Below, piece by piece: positions 55,007 through 63,111 of a DNA stretch of 64,000 nucleotides. Every line of letters begins with the position of its first letter. Within the stretch, counting starts at the first letter, position 1. The position numbers were made by a program, and so were the translations under genes. The stretch covers positions 1 to 64,000 of the forward strand of contig JAOADF010000124.1 of the NCBI GenBank assembly GCA_026417425.1. Direction: 5' to 3'. Source of the DNA: Dictyoglomaceae bacterium (GTDB lineage: Bacteria > Dictyoglomota > Dictyoglomia > Dictyoglomales > Dictyoglomaceae). The notes under the pieces were generated by a model. It did no database searches, was not told where the DNA came from, and saw only the letters and a list, made by a program, of their open reading frames with translations.

Positions 55007-56086
55007 AAGAAACTGATTTTAAATTTACCAGCTGGAGATCTTTTTCTTCCTAATTTTTTACCTGATGGAACAAAGGGAGTTGTACGTTCCTTAGATTCTC
55101 AGGATCTTATTAATATTGGAGTGGAAGCCTTAGTTCTAAATACTTATCATCTTATGTTGAAACCAGGAATTTCTGTAATAAAGACTTTTGGGGGTTTAAA
55201 AAATTTTATAAATTGGAAAGGGATAATATTAACTGATTCTGGAGGATTTCAATTATTCTCAATTATAAGGGAAAATGTAAAATTAGGAACTATAAGAGAA
55301 GAGGGAGTAATATTTAAGCCAAATAGTAGTAAAAAGATCATCCTTACTCCTGAAAAAGTAATTCAAAATCAATTCATCTTAAAATCTGATATTATGATGA
55401 TATTGGATTACTGTACTCATCCTGATGATTCCTATGAAATTAATAAATTAGCAGTTAAACTTACAATAAATTGGGGAAAGAGATGCAAAAGGGAATATGA
55501 GAAATATATAAAAAATATGGACGGGAAAAAGCCATTAATTTTTGGGATAATACAAGGAGGAATAGATAAAAATCTAAGAAAAGAATGTGCAGAATCTTTA
55601 TTAGATTTGGGATTTCATGGGTTTGGATTTGGAGGATATCCTGTTGATAAAAAAGGAAGTCTTATCATAGATATTCTTCAATACACTGCAGAGCTTATTC
55701 CAGATACTCTTCCTAAATATGCAATGGGTATAGGAAAGCCAGAAAATATAGTTATCTGTGCTAAATTAGGCTATAATCTTTTTGATTGTGTAATTCCTAC
55801 AAGATACGCAAGAAAAGGAGAGTTATTTATATTTAAGGAACATTGGGATAAAATAAATATTGAAGAGAGGAATTTTTATACCATAATAAATATTTTAGAT
55901 AAAAAATATATTAGAGATAAAAGACCAATGTCAGAATTCTGTGATTGTTATTTATGTAGAAATTACAGCAGAGCATTTTTACATCATCTTTTTATGATTG
56001 AGGATTCCTTAGCTTTTAGACTTGCAACTATCCATAACCTTAGATTCTATACAAGACTAATGGAGGTTATATGCAAGAGGATTTAG
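55004..56086 (+). CDS. tgt: Queuine tRNA-ribosyltransferase (Tgt)
   Basis: Tgt exchanges G34 for preQ1 in tRNAs with GUN anticodons. The first catalytic Asp is D78 in LTDSGGFQLFS, the second lies in FDCVIPTRYARKG, and the zinc site is CDCYLCRNY. The length of 360 fits. It starts with GTG and has no Shine-Dalgarno; the 14-bp repeat ends at this codon. It overlaps the next methyltransferase gene by 16 nt. Confidence 0.94.
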   Translation: MKKLILNLPAGDLFLPNFLPDGTKGVVRSLDSQDLINIGVEALVLNTYHLMLKPGISVIKTFGGLKNFINWKGIILTDSGGFQLFSIIRENVKLGTIREEGVIFKPNSSKKIILTPEKVIQNQFILKSDIMMILDYCTHPDDSYEINKLAVKLTINWGKRCKREYEKYIKNMDGKKPLIFGIIQGGIDKNLRKECAESLLDLGFHGFGFGGYPVDKKGSLIIDILQYTAELIPDTLPKYAMGIGKPENIVICAKLGYNLFDCVIPTRYARKGELFIFKEHWDKINIEERNFYTIINILDKKYIRDKRPMSEFCDCYLCRNYSRAFLHHLFMIEDSLAFRLATIHNLRFYTRLMEVICKRI

Positions 56087-56850
56087 TAGCAAAAATTTTA
56101 AGGAGCAAAAAATATAGATATATTTATCCTGAAGTAGTAAAGAATATTTATGAAGTTGAAAGGAAAAAATTTAAAAATCAAAAAGATATTTTAAAATCTA
56201 TTAAAAGAAGATTACATCAAATATATGGCTCCTTTTTGAAACCTTATGAATATAGGAAGATAGATGAATATTTAGGAATATTGTCTGAAAATAATCTGAA
56301 AAATATATGTATAGAAATATTAAAGATTCATATATCTACTAAGGAAAGATTATCTTTTTATGAAGATTTATATAGGAAAATCTATGAAAAGACAGGAATT
56401 CCTAAAAATATTTCTGATCTTGCCTGTGGACTTAATCCCTTCTCCATTCCCTTTATGAATATAAACAAACCATTAAATTATTATGCTTATGATATAGATG
56501 GGTATCTTATAAATTTAGTAAATAAATTTTTTGAGAAGGTAAATCTACCAACCCTAGGAATTTGTCAAGATATTATTTTTAATCCTCCTAAGGAAAAGAT
56601 AGATTTGACTTTTATTTTTAAATTCCTTCCAATTATTGAAAAATTAAGAAAAAATTATATGATAGAGTTTTTGAAAAATCTGGACTCAAGTTTTATCATT
56701 ATATCCTTTCCTTTAAAGAGCTTGACAGGTAGAGAAAAAGGAATGTTGGAACATTATGAGAGCTTCTATATAAAAAATATCGAGAAATTTTTTGAGATTT
56801 TAGGAAGAATTTCCTTTAATAACGAAATTTTTATAATCATAAAAAAATAA
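56071..56850 (+). CDS. 16S rRNA m7G1405 methyltransferase, FmrO/Rmt family
   Basis: A 259-residue protein matching the FmrO/Rmt/Arm group, known for aminoglycoside resistance by methylating G1405 of 16S rRNA. Visible family motifs are an N-terminal helical domain, STKERL (89-94), DLACGLNPF (SAM loop, 116-123), DID (141-143) and the C-terminal SFPLKSLTGREKGM (212-225) matching the SLSGR-KGM motif. It lies between tgt and rsmI, in an RNA-modification context, with 16 nt of overlap with tgt and immediate adjacency to rsmI. Base composition matches its neighbours, so no sign of recent transfer. Confidence 0.85.
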   Translation: MQEDLVAKILRSKKYRYIYPEVVKNIYEVERKKFKNQKDILKSIKRRLHQIYGSFLKPYEYRKIDEYLGILSENNLKNICIEILKIHISTKERLSFYEDLYRKIYEKTGIPKNISDLACGLNPFSIPFMNINKPLNYYAYDIDGYLINLVNKFFEKVNLPTLGICQDIIFNPPKEKIDLTFIFKFLPIIEKLRKNYMIEFLKNLDSSFIIISFPLKSLTGREKGMLEHYESFYIKNIEKFFEILGRISFNNEIFIIIKK

Positions 56851-57708
56851 ATGGGAAAACTATTTGTTATTGCAACTCCTATTGGAAATTTAAAAGATAT
56901 AACTTTAAGAGCCTTAGAAATTCTCAAAGAATGTGATATTTTAGCAGTAGAAGATACAAGGCATACCTTAAAACTATTGAACCATTATAATATCAAAAAA
57001 AAGATGATCTCTTATCATAAATATAACGAGAAGGAAAGGATAAAAATATTATTGGAATTTTTAATTGAGAAAGATATGCAAGTTGGATTAGTCTCTAATG
57101 CAGGAACTCCATGTATCTCAGATCCTGGATATATGATTGTAAAAGAGGCAAGAGAAAGAGGTATAGAAGTTGTTAGTGTATGTGGACCATCGGTAATTAC
57201 TTCTGCTCTATCTATCTCTGGACTTCCTTCGGATCATTTTTTATTTTATGGTTTTCTTCCTAATAGAGAAAGGGAGAGGGAAAAAATTTTAAAGGAGATT
57301 AAGAACAAGAAGATAGAAACATTTATCTTATTTGAGTCACCTAAAAGAATAATTTCTTTAGCAAGATTAATTTATAAAATATTTCCTTCATCAAAGGTTT
57401 GTTTTTGTAATGATTTAACAAAGGTTTATGAGAAAGTATATTATGGTCCTATAAAGATTGTGCTTGAGCAATTGGAAAATAATCCATCTTCTCATTTAGG
57501 AGAATATACAGCTATAGTGTATAATGAATATAAAGAAGAGGAGGAAAAAAGAGAAGTTGTAATAGAAGCTTTATTGGTAGAAGCTATGATAAAGAGTAAT
57601 ATTGATTTGAAGTCCGCCATTGAATATGTAGCAAAAAATTACAAGATTCCTAAGAAAGAAGTTTATAAGAAAGCATTAAATTTAAAATCTTTATTAAGGA
57701 GGAGTTAA
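56851..57708 (+). CDS. rsmI: 16S rRNA (cytidine-1402-2'-O)-methyltransferase RsmI
   Basis: RsmI adds the 2'-O-methyl to C1402, the same base whose N4 is methylated by RsmH from the dcw cluster. The N-terminus KLFVIATPIGNLKDITLRALEIL is diagnostic, followed by VEDTRHTLKLLN and SNAGTPCISDPGYMIV. The length of 285 is standard. It starts immediately after the stop of the Rmt-like gene. Confidence 0.96.
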   Translation: MGKLFVIATPIGNLKDITLRALEILKECDILAVEDTRHTLKLLNHYNIKKKMISYHKYNEKERIKILLEFLIEKDMQVGLVSNAGTPCISDPGYMIVKEARERGIEVVSVCGPSVITSALSISGLPSDHFLFYGFLPNREREREKILKEIKNKKIETFILFESPKRIISLARLIYKIFPSSKVCFCNDLTKVYEKVYYGPIKIVLEQLENNPSSHLGEYTAIVYNEYKEEEEKREVVIEALLVEAMIKSNIDLKSAIEYVAKNYKIPKKEVYKKALNLKSLLRRS

Positions 57709-57709
57709 A

Positions 57710-58723
57710 ATGGCAATTGCTTTAGATGCTATGGGAGGAGATTTTGCTCCCTCTGAAATGATAAAGGGAGCTATTGAATGTGCAAAGGAATTTAAAATAA
57801 AAACTATTTTGGTGGGAAAAGGGGAAAAAATAGAAGAAGAATTAAAAAAATATGATTATCCAAGGGACTTTATTGATATTTATCCTGCATCACAAGTAAT
57901 AGAAATGAAAGAACATCCTGCCTTTGCAGTGAGAGAAAAGGATGATTCCTCAATAGTTGTTTCCATAAAACTTTTAAGAGATAAAAAGGTAGATGCGGTA
58001 GTCTCTGCTGGTAATACTGGAGCTGTAATGAGCTCTGCCCTTCTTTATCTTGGAAGAATATCTGGTATAAAGAGACCTGCTATTGCAACTATAATTCCAA
58101 CCCTTTCTGATAAACCTTCCCTTCTGTTAGATATTGGAGCAAATGTAGACTGTAAAAAGGAATATTTGGAACAATTTGCTATCATGGGTAAAGTGTATAT
58201 GGAGGAGATATTTAATATTCCAAATCCAAGAATAGGATTATTAAATATTGGAGAGGAGGAAGGGAAAGGAAATTCTCTTTCCCAAGAAACCTATAATCTT
58301 TTGAAAAATAACTCATTGCTAAATTTTGTAGGAAATATAGAGGGAAAAGATTTGTTTCACTCCTTAGCAGATGTGATTGTATGTGATGGATTTGTGGGTA
58401 ATGTTTGTGTAAAAACTGCAGAAGGAGTTGCGGATGCTCTATTTACCCTTTTATCTTCTGAATTAAAATCGTCCCTTTGGAGTAAAATATTAGCAGGAAT
58501 ATTAATGCCAAAATTTAGAAATGTTAAAAAGAAGTTAGATTATAGTGAATATGGAGGTGCACCCCTTCTTGGTGTAAATGGAGTTGTAATAATTTCCCAT
58601 GGAAGATCAAAGGCAAAAGCAATAAAAAATGCTATTAAATTGGCTCATCAGGTGAAGAATCAAAATGTAATAGAAAAAATAAAGAAGGGTATCTCTCTTA
58701 TAAAGGAGGAGGAAGATGGTTGA
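57710..58723 (+). CDS. plsX: Phosphate acyltransferase PlsX
   Basis: PlsX makes acyl-phosphate from acyl-ACP for phospholipid synthesis. The start MAIALDAMGGDFAPSEMIKG is diagnostic, with AGNTGAVMSSALLYLGR and DGFVGNVCVKTAEGVA. The length of 337 is standard. An AGGAGG-like site precedes the ATG. It overlaps pilT by 8 nt. The usual partner genes (fabD, acpP) are not in the window. Confidence 0.96.
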   Translation: MAIALDAMGGDFAPSEMIKGAIECAKEFKIKTILVGKGEKIEEELKKYDYPRDFIDIYPASQVIEMKEHPAFAVREKDDSSIVVSIKLLRDKKVDAVVSAGNTGAVMSSALLYLGRISGIKRPAIATIIPTLSDKPSLLLDIGANVDCKKEYLEQFAIMGKVYMEEIFNIPNPRIGLLNIGEEEGKGNSLSQETYNLLKNNSLLNFVGNIEGKDLFHSLADVIVCDGFVGNVCVKTAEGVADALFTLLSSELKSSLWSKILAGILMPKFRNVKKKLDYSEYGGAPLLGVNGVVIISHGRSKAKAIKNAIKLAHQVKNQNVIEKIKKGISLIKEEEDG

Positions 58724-59792
58724 AAGATTTGATAAGATTCTTGAGATAGCTTTAGAAAGCAAGGCATCTGATATACATTTAAAACCTTGGGTTCCCCCTG
58801 TAATAAGGGTTTTAGGGGATATTATTTTTTTAGATGAAGAGCCATTAACCCATGAGGAGGTTAGAGATGTAGCTTACTCTCTGATAAGACCCAGTCTTAT
58901 TAAGATTTTTGAAGAAACTGGTGAATTAGATTTTGCTTATGAAAAAGATGGAAAAGTTAGATTAAGAGGAAATGTATACATGCAAAGAGGCGCCATAGCT
59001 ATTTCCCTTAGGCTTATTCCTTTAAAAATTCTATCTATTGAGGAGCTTTCTTTACCTCCTGTATTAAAAACCTTAGCAGAGAAAAAATCAGGCTTAATAT
59101 TAGTAACAGGTCCTGCAGGTTGTGGAAAGTCTACAACCTTAGCTTCTATGATAGAATATTTAAATTCTAACTTTAGCTTAAAGATAATCACTATAGAAGA
59201 TCCTATCGAGTTTGTCTTTGTAGACAATAAATCTTTAATCACCCAAAGAGAAATTGGAATAGATACAAAATCTTACACCTCCGCTTTGAAAATGGCATTA
59301 AGAGAGGATCCCAATGTAATAATGGTGGGAGAATTAAGAGATTTAGAAACAATGAGTGTAGCATTACAAGCAGCAGAAACAGGTCATTTGGTACTAAGCA
59401 CGATACATACCACTGATGCGGTAACAACTTTAGAAAGGATAATTGACAGCTTTCCTCCTTATCAACAAAATCAGGTAAGAATACAACTTTCTAATGTTCT
59501 TCAAGGAATCATTTCCCAGAGATTATTAAAAAGAAAGGATAGAAAAAGCTTAATACCTGCCTGTGAGATTCTTGTAGGAAATTTAAGTGTCAGAAAACTA
59601 ATCCGAGAACAGAGAACCCACGAGATACCTAAGGTTATCCAGGAAAGCAAATTGGAAGGAATGCAAACCTTCAATCAGCATCTTTTAGAACTTTATAGAA
59701 AAAATCTAATAGACGAAAAAGAAGCATTATCCGCAAGTCCAAATCCATCAGACCTTGCTTTAATTCTTAAGGGAATTACTCCTGGTTTATAG
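58716..59792 (+). CDS. pilT: PilT-type twitching motility ATPase
   Basis: A 358-residue GspE/PilT-family ATPase that powers pilus retraction. The N-terminal domain begins ILEIALESKASDIHLKPW. Walker A is TGPAGCGKSTT, then the Asp box (IEDPIEF) and LREDPNVIMVGELRDLET (Walker B/Glu motif), followed by a His box in TGHLVLSTIHT. The C-terminal part fits PilT. The rest of the pilus genes are not in this window. The convergent phosphoesterase overlaps it by 17 nt. Confidence 0.93.
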   Translation: MVERFDKILEIALESKASDIHLKPWVPPVIRVLGDIIFLDEEPLTHEEVRDVAYSLIRPSLIKIFEETGELDFAYEKDGKVRLRGNVYMQRGAIAISLRLIPLKILSIEELSLPPVLKTLAEKKSGLILVTGPAGCGKSTTLASMIEYLNSNFSLKIITIEDPIEFVFVDNKSLITQREIGIDTKSYTSALKMALREDPNVIMVGELRDLETMSVALQAAETGHLVLSTIHTTDAVTTLERIIDSFPPYQQNQVRIQLSNVLQGIISQRLLKRKDRKSLIPACEILVGNLSVRKLIREQRTHEIPKVIQESKLEGMQTFNQHLLELYRKNLIDEKEALSASPNPSDLALILKGITPGL

Positions 59793-60330
59793 TTTCTCTC
59801 TGTATAATTTGATTGTTTTCTATATCAATTATAGATATCTCATCATCTTCAATAAGTGCAATTGTTTTAGATGAAATTTTAGAAAGGGAAGGGCTTCCAG
59901 GATTTAATAAAATTCTGTTATTTCTCTTTTTTAAAACAGGTATATGAATATGTCCAAATATTAAAATATTTAATTGATAATCATTAACAATTTTCCAAAG
60001 ATCTTCCTCATTTTTATCTTCCCCATGGAATAATAAGATTCTTAAAGGAGGTAAAAAAATAAAAACATATGGAGATAGTAAGGGATATTTTAGAACCAGT
60101 TGATCCACCTCCGCATCACAATTTCCTTTACTTATTATGACAGGAATATTTAAATTATTAAGAAGCTCAGATAGTCTTGCTGGAGCATATTCCTTTGGAA
60201 GTGGATTTCGAGGACCATGATAAAGAACATCTCCTGCATGTAAAATCAGATCTGCTCTTTCAATATATTTTTTAATATTTTCCCAGAAATAAATATCTCC
60301 ATGGGTATCACTCATGACCAAAATTCTCAT
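59776..60330 (-). CDS. YfcE-type metallophosphoesterase
   Basis: A 184-residue calcineurin-like phosphodiesterase. Metal motifs are MSDTHGD (residues about 5-11), HAGDVLYHG, SKGNCDAE and FGHIHIPV. It resembles YfcE, which acts on small phosphodiesters. It lies just after a larger relative at 60334. A GGGAGGT site precedes the ATG. Confidence 0.9.
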   Translation of the reverse strand: MRILVMSDTHGDIYFWENIKKYIERADLILHAGDVLYHGPRNPLPKEYAPARLSELLNNLNIPVIISKGNCDAEVDQLVLKYPLLSPYVFIFLPPLRILLFHGEDKNEEDLWKIVNDYQLNILIFGHIHIPVLKKRNNRILLNPGSPSLSKISSKTIALIEDDEISIIDIENNQIIQRETINQE

Positions 60331-60333
60331 AAT

Positions 60334-61068
60334 CTACCTCCCTAAGCTTAATCTCTCCCATAGAGGTCTTGGTAATCCTATTATTTGCATCTTTTTTTGA
60401 GTTATCTCCACTAAATAATCCATTCTATAAACTTTAAACACATGTCCAACAGTATCAAAAACTCCAAAACTGGTCTTCCAATTTCCATCTCTTGGTTGTC
60501 CAACACTTCCAGGGTTTATGAGATATTTATAATTCGATCTTATTTCAATTTCTCCTCCTTTTACCAAGCTTAGATATTTAATTTCTTTGTTATTCTCAAG
60601 AGAATAAATAAAAACTCCTGCGATATGGGAGTGTCCAAAAAAATATATATTTTTATCCATAATTTGGAAATTTGTCCATACTGAGTTATAAGTTACAAGA
60701 TATTCTTCTAAAGGATTTCTATAACTTCCATGTACCATTCCACTCCATCCTAAATCTGCTTTCATTGGTAATTTATAAATAAATTCAAAATTTTCTTTTG
60801 TAAGATTTTCTTTTGTCCAATCAATAGCATATTGAGCTAAAGGATTAAAATTATCATAATCTAATCTTCCTACACAAGCAGCATCATGATTTCCTAATAC
60901 TGATATTTTTAATTTTTTAATATAATTAACACATTCATTAGGATCAGGACCATATCCTACAATATCTCCACAACAATATATTTCATCAACCTCCTTTTCT
61001 AATTTTTTTATTGCTGTATCTAATGCTTCCCAATTACTATGTATATCCGAGATAAATCCTATCTTCAT
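60334..61068 (-). CDS. Metallophosphoesterase (calcineurin-like)
   Basis: A 244-residue phosphoesterase with motifs SDIHSNWEALD, CCGDIVGYGPDPNECV, LGNHDAA, HGSYR and FGHSHIAGV, in the standard order. These resemble the MJ0936 and YmdB-like family. No target is visible. It overlaps the GerMN protein gene by 4 nt and is followed by the smaller phosphoesterase. Confidence 0.9.
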   Translation of the reverse strand: MKIGFISDIHSNWEALDTAIKKLEKEVDEIYCCGDIVGYGPDPNECVNYIKKLKISVLGNHDAACVGRLDYDNFNPLAQYAIDWTKENLTKENFEFIYKLPMKADLGWSGMVHGSYRNPLEEYLVTYNSVWTNFQIMDKNIYFFGHSHIAGVFIYSLENNKEIKYLSLVKGGEIEIRSNYKYLINPGSVGQPRDGNWKTSFGVFDTVGHVFKVYRMDYLVEITQKKMQIIGLPRPLWERLSLGR

Positions 61069-61565
61069 TTTAAAATATTTAAGTCCCTTTCCAAAGGTTC
61101 TGAAATATCCATATGACCTACTAAACTTTCTATAACAGCAGAATCAATAAGAATTTGGACCTTTTTAACAAAAGATAGTTCTGTTAATGTATTTACAATA
61201 CTATAAATGGTTAAAATTTCTCCTAAACTTCCTCCTGGATGATTCTTCTTTAATTCCTTAGAAAAATTTACATAAGCAATATCCTTTTTGATTGAAATCC
61301 CGAGAATTTTTGTTCCCGATGGAATAGGTGTCTTTAATTTATCATTCTTTGGTCCCTTAATTAATTCTGATATAACATCTTTTGCAATTTTATCTTTTTT
61401 AAATAATATTTCCCACCTATAAAAGTTAAATTCCCTCTCTTCAGGTACTAATTTTAAAGATCTGGGATCATAATAGTATATTTTTATAATAGTTTTTTCT
61501 TTTATTCCTAAAAAAAGAATCAAGATTATAAAAACTACAAATAATACAATAATAAATCTTCTCAA
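61065..61565 (-). CDS. GerMN-domain membrane-anchored protein
   Basis: A 166-residue protein with one N-terminal membrane helix (about 4-21) and a GerMN domain (about 65-160). The domain contains IPSGTKILGISIKKDIAYVNFSKEL and GSLGEILTIYSIVNTLTEL. GerMN domains occur in sporulation GerM and in lipoproteins facing the cell wall. The start is TTG, eight bases after GGAGG. There is no evidence of sporulation here. Confidence 0.88.
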   Translation of the reverse strand: MRRFIIVLFVVFIILILFLGIKEKTIIKIYYYDPRSLKLVPEEREFNFYRWEILFKKDKIAKDVISELIKGPKNDKLKTPIPSGTKILGISIKKDIAYVNFSKELKKNHPGGSLGEILTIYSIVNTLTELSFVKKVQILIDSAVIESLVGHMDISEPLERDLNILK

Positions 61566-61585
61566 AGAAAAGCCTCCTGAAAATC

Positions 61586-62962
61586 CTATCTTCTATTGGG
61601 TCTACCTATTACTTCGTCTATAAATCTCAAGAATTCGTCATTATTTCTTGTCTCTCTCAATTTTCTTTTTAGCATTTCAATAGCTTCTCCTTCTTCCTGA
61701 CCCACCAAACTTCTTCTTAAAATCCATATTTTTCTTAGCTTTTCTTCGGGATAGAGAAGCTCTTCCTTTCTTGTTCCTGAACGAGTTATACTGATTGCTG
61801 GGAATATTCTTCGATCTGCAATTTTTCTATCTAAAACTAGCTCCATATTTCCTGTTCCCTTAAACTCTTCAAAAATTACATCATCCATCCTACTTCCAGT
61901 TTCAATTAATGCTGTAGCTAAAATTGTTAAACTTCCACCATGTTCTATATTTCTTGCTGCACCAAAGAATTCCTTTGCATGATGTAAAGCAGCAAGCTCT
62001 ACACCACCAGAAAGAGTTCTTCCACTGGATGGAACAGACCAGTTATATGCTCTTGCTAATCTTGTTATACTATCAAGAAGAATTACCACATGTTCTCCAT
62101 ATTCTACTAATCTCTTTGCCCTTTCTAACACAAGCTTTGCTACCTGAATATGTCTTTCTGGTGTTTCATCAAAAGTAGATCCAATAACCTCTCCTTGAAC
62201 GGATCTTCTAAAGTCTGTTACTTCTTCTGGTCTCTCATCTACCAAGAGTACAAACAATTTTATCTCTTTGTGATTTGCAGTAATGCCATTTGCAATTTTC
62301 TTTAATAAAGTAGTTTTTCCAGCTTTTGGAGGAGATACAATTAAACCTCTCTGCCCTTTACCAATAGGAGCTAAGAGATCAATAAGTCTTGTATCTAATT
62401 CCTCTGGAATTGTTTCTAATTTTAATCTTTCGGTAGGATGATAAGGAATTAAATCATCAAATTTTGGTCTTTGACGAGAAAGAAGAGGATCTCTTTCATT
62501 TACTGTATCAATTCTTAAAATTGCATACCATCTCTCATTCTCCTTTGGAGGTCTTACCATTCCTCCAATCCAATCTCCATATCTAAGTCCAAATTTTTTA
62601 ATTTGGGATGCAGAGATATAAACATCCTCCTCACTGGGCTTGAAATTTTTCCTGATAAAACCAAAGCCTTCATCCTTAATTTCCAGATATCCTTCTCGGT
62701 AAATACATTCAAATCCATCAATTATTACTTTATCCTTTTTCTCCTCCTTTTCTTCTATTTGTTCCTCTTTAGTCAAGACTGCTACTTTTTCCTCTCCGCT
62801 CTTCATTTCTTCGGTCTCTTTTGGAGATTCTTTGGACTTCAAGATCAATGCTTCTATTAACTCATCCTTTGTCATACGATAATAACCAGCAATTTTAAGT
62901 TCTTTAGCAATTTCTACTAACTCTGCTCTTGTTTTGAGACTTAATTCTTCTTGGGAAATCAT
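61586..62962 (-). CDS. rho: Transcription termination factor Rho
   Basis: Rho is the RNA-dependent helicase for factor-dependent termination. The N-terminal domain (1-50) begins with [18 protein letters not shown], followed by a charged insert (about 50-75, [13 protein letters not shown]...), a cold-shock-like RNA domain (about 80-155) and the ATPase core. The core has P-loop [33 protein letters not shown] and [21 protein letters not shown]. The length of 458 includes the insert. The ribosome site is AAGGAGG. The promoter is at 63067-63095. Confidence 0.96.
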   Translation of the reverse strand: MISQEELSLKTRAELVEIAKELKIAGYYRMTKDELIEALILKSKESPKETEEMKSGEEKVAVLTKEEQIEEKEEKKDKVIIDGFECIYREGYLEIKDEGFGFIRKNFKPSEEDVYISASQIKKFGLRYGDWIGGMVRPPKENERWYAILRIDTVNERDPLLSRQRPKFDDLIPYHPTERLKLETIPEELDTRLIDLLAPIGKGQRGLIVSPPKAGKTTLLKKIANGITANHKEIKLFVLLVDERPEEVTDFRRSVQGEVIGSTFDETPERHIQVAKLVLERAKRLVEYGEHVVILLDSITRLARAYNWSVPSSGRTLSGGVELAALHHAKEFFGAARNIEHGGSLTILATALIETGSRMDDVIFEEFKGTGNMELVLDRKIADRRIFPAISITRSGTRKEELLYPEEKLRKIWILRRSLVGQEEGEAIEMLKRKLRETRNNDEFLRFIDEVIGRPNRR

Positions 62963-63066
62963 TTGAAACCTCCTTTTCTGGAAAAATTTTTAATTAAAAT
63001 ATAAATTTAGGTTTTTTTATTAAAATGAAAAAGCATTTTTGATTAAACTTTTCCATTGGTCAAAAT

Positions 63067-63095
63067 AGTATAAGATAAAAATTTATAAAAGTCAA
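63067..63095 (-). promoter_or_regulatory. Sigma70-type promoter for rho
   Basis: On the minus strand, TTGACT (63095-63090) and TATACT (63072-63067) are separated by exactly 17 bp, an excellent match. It lies directly after the nrdJ stop and leaves a leader of about 100 nt before the rho ATG, in which I see no clear hairpin. Confidence 0.7.
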
Positions 63096-63111
63096 ATTTT
63101 TTAAACAAAAG

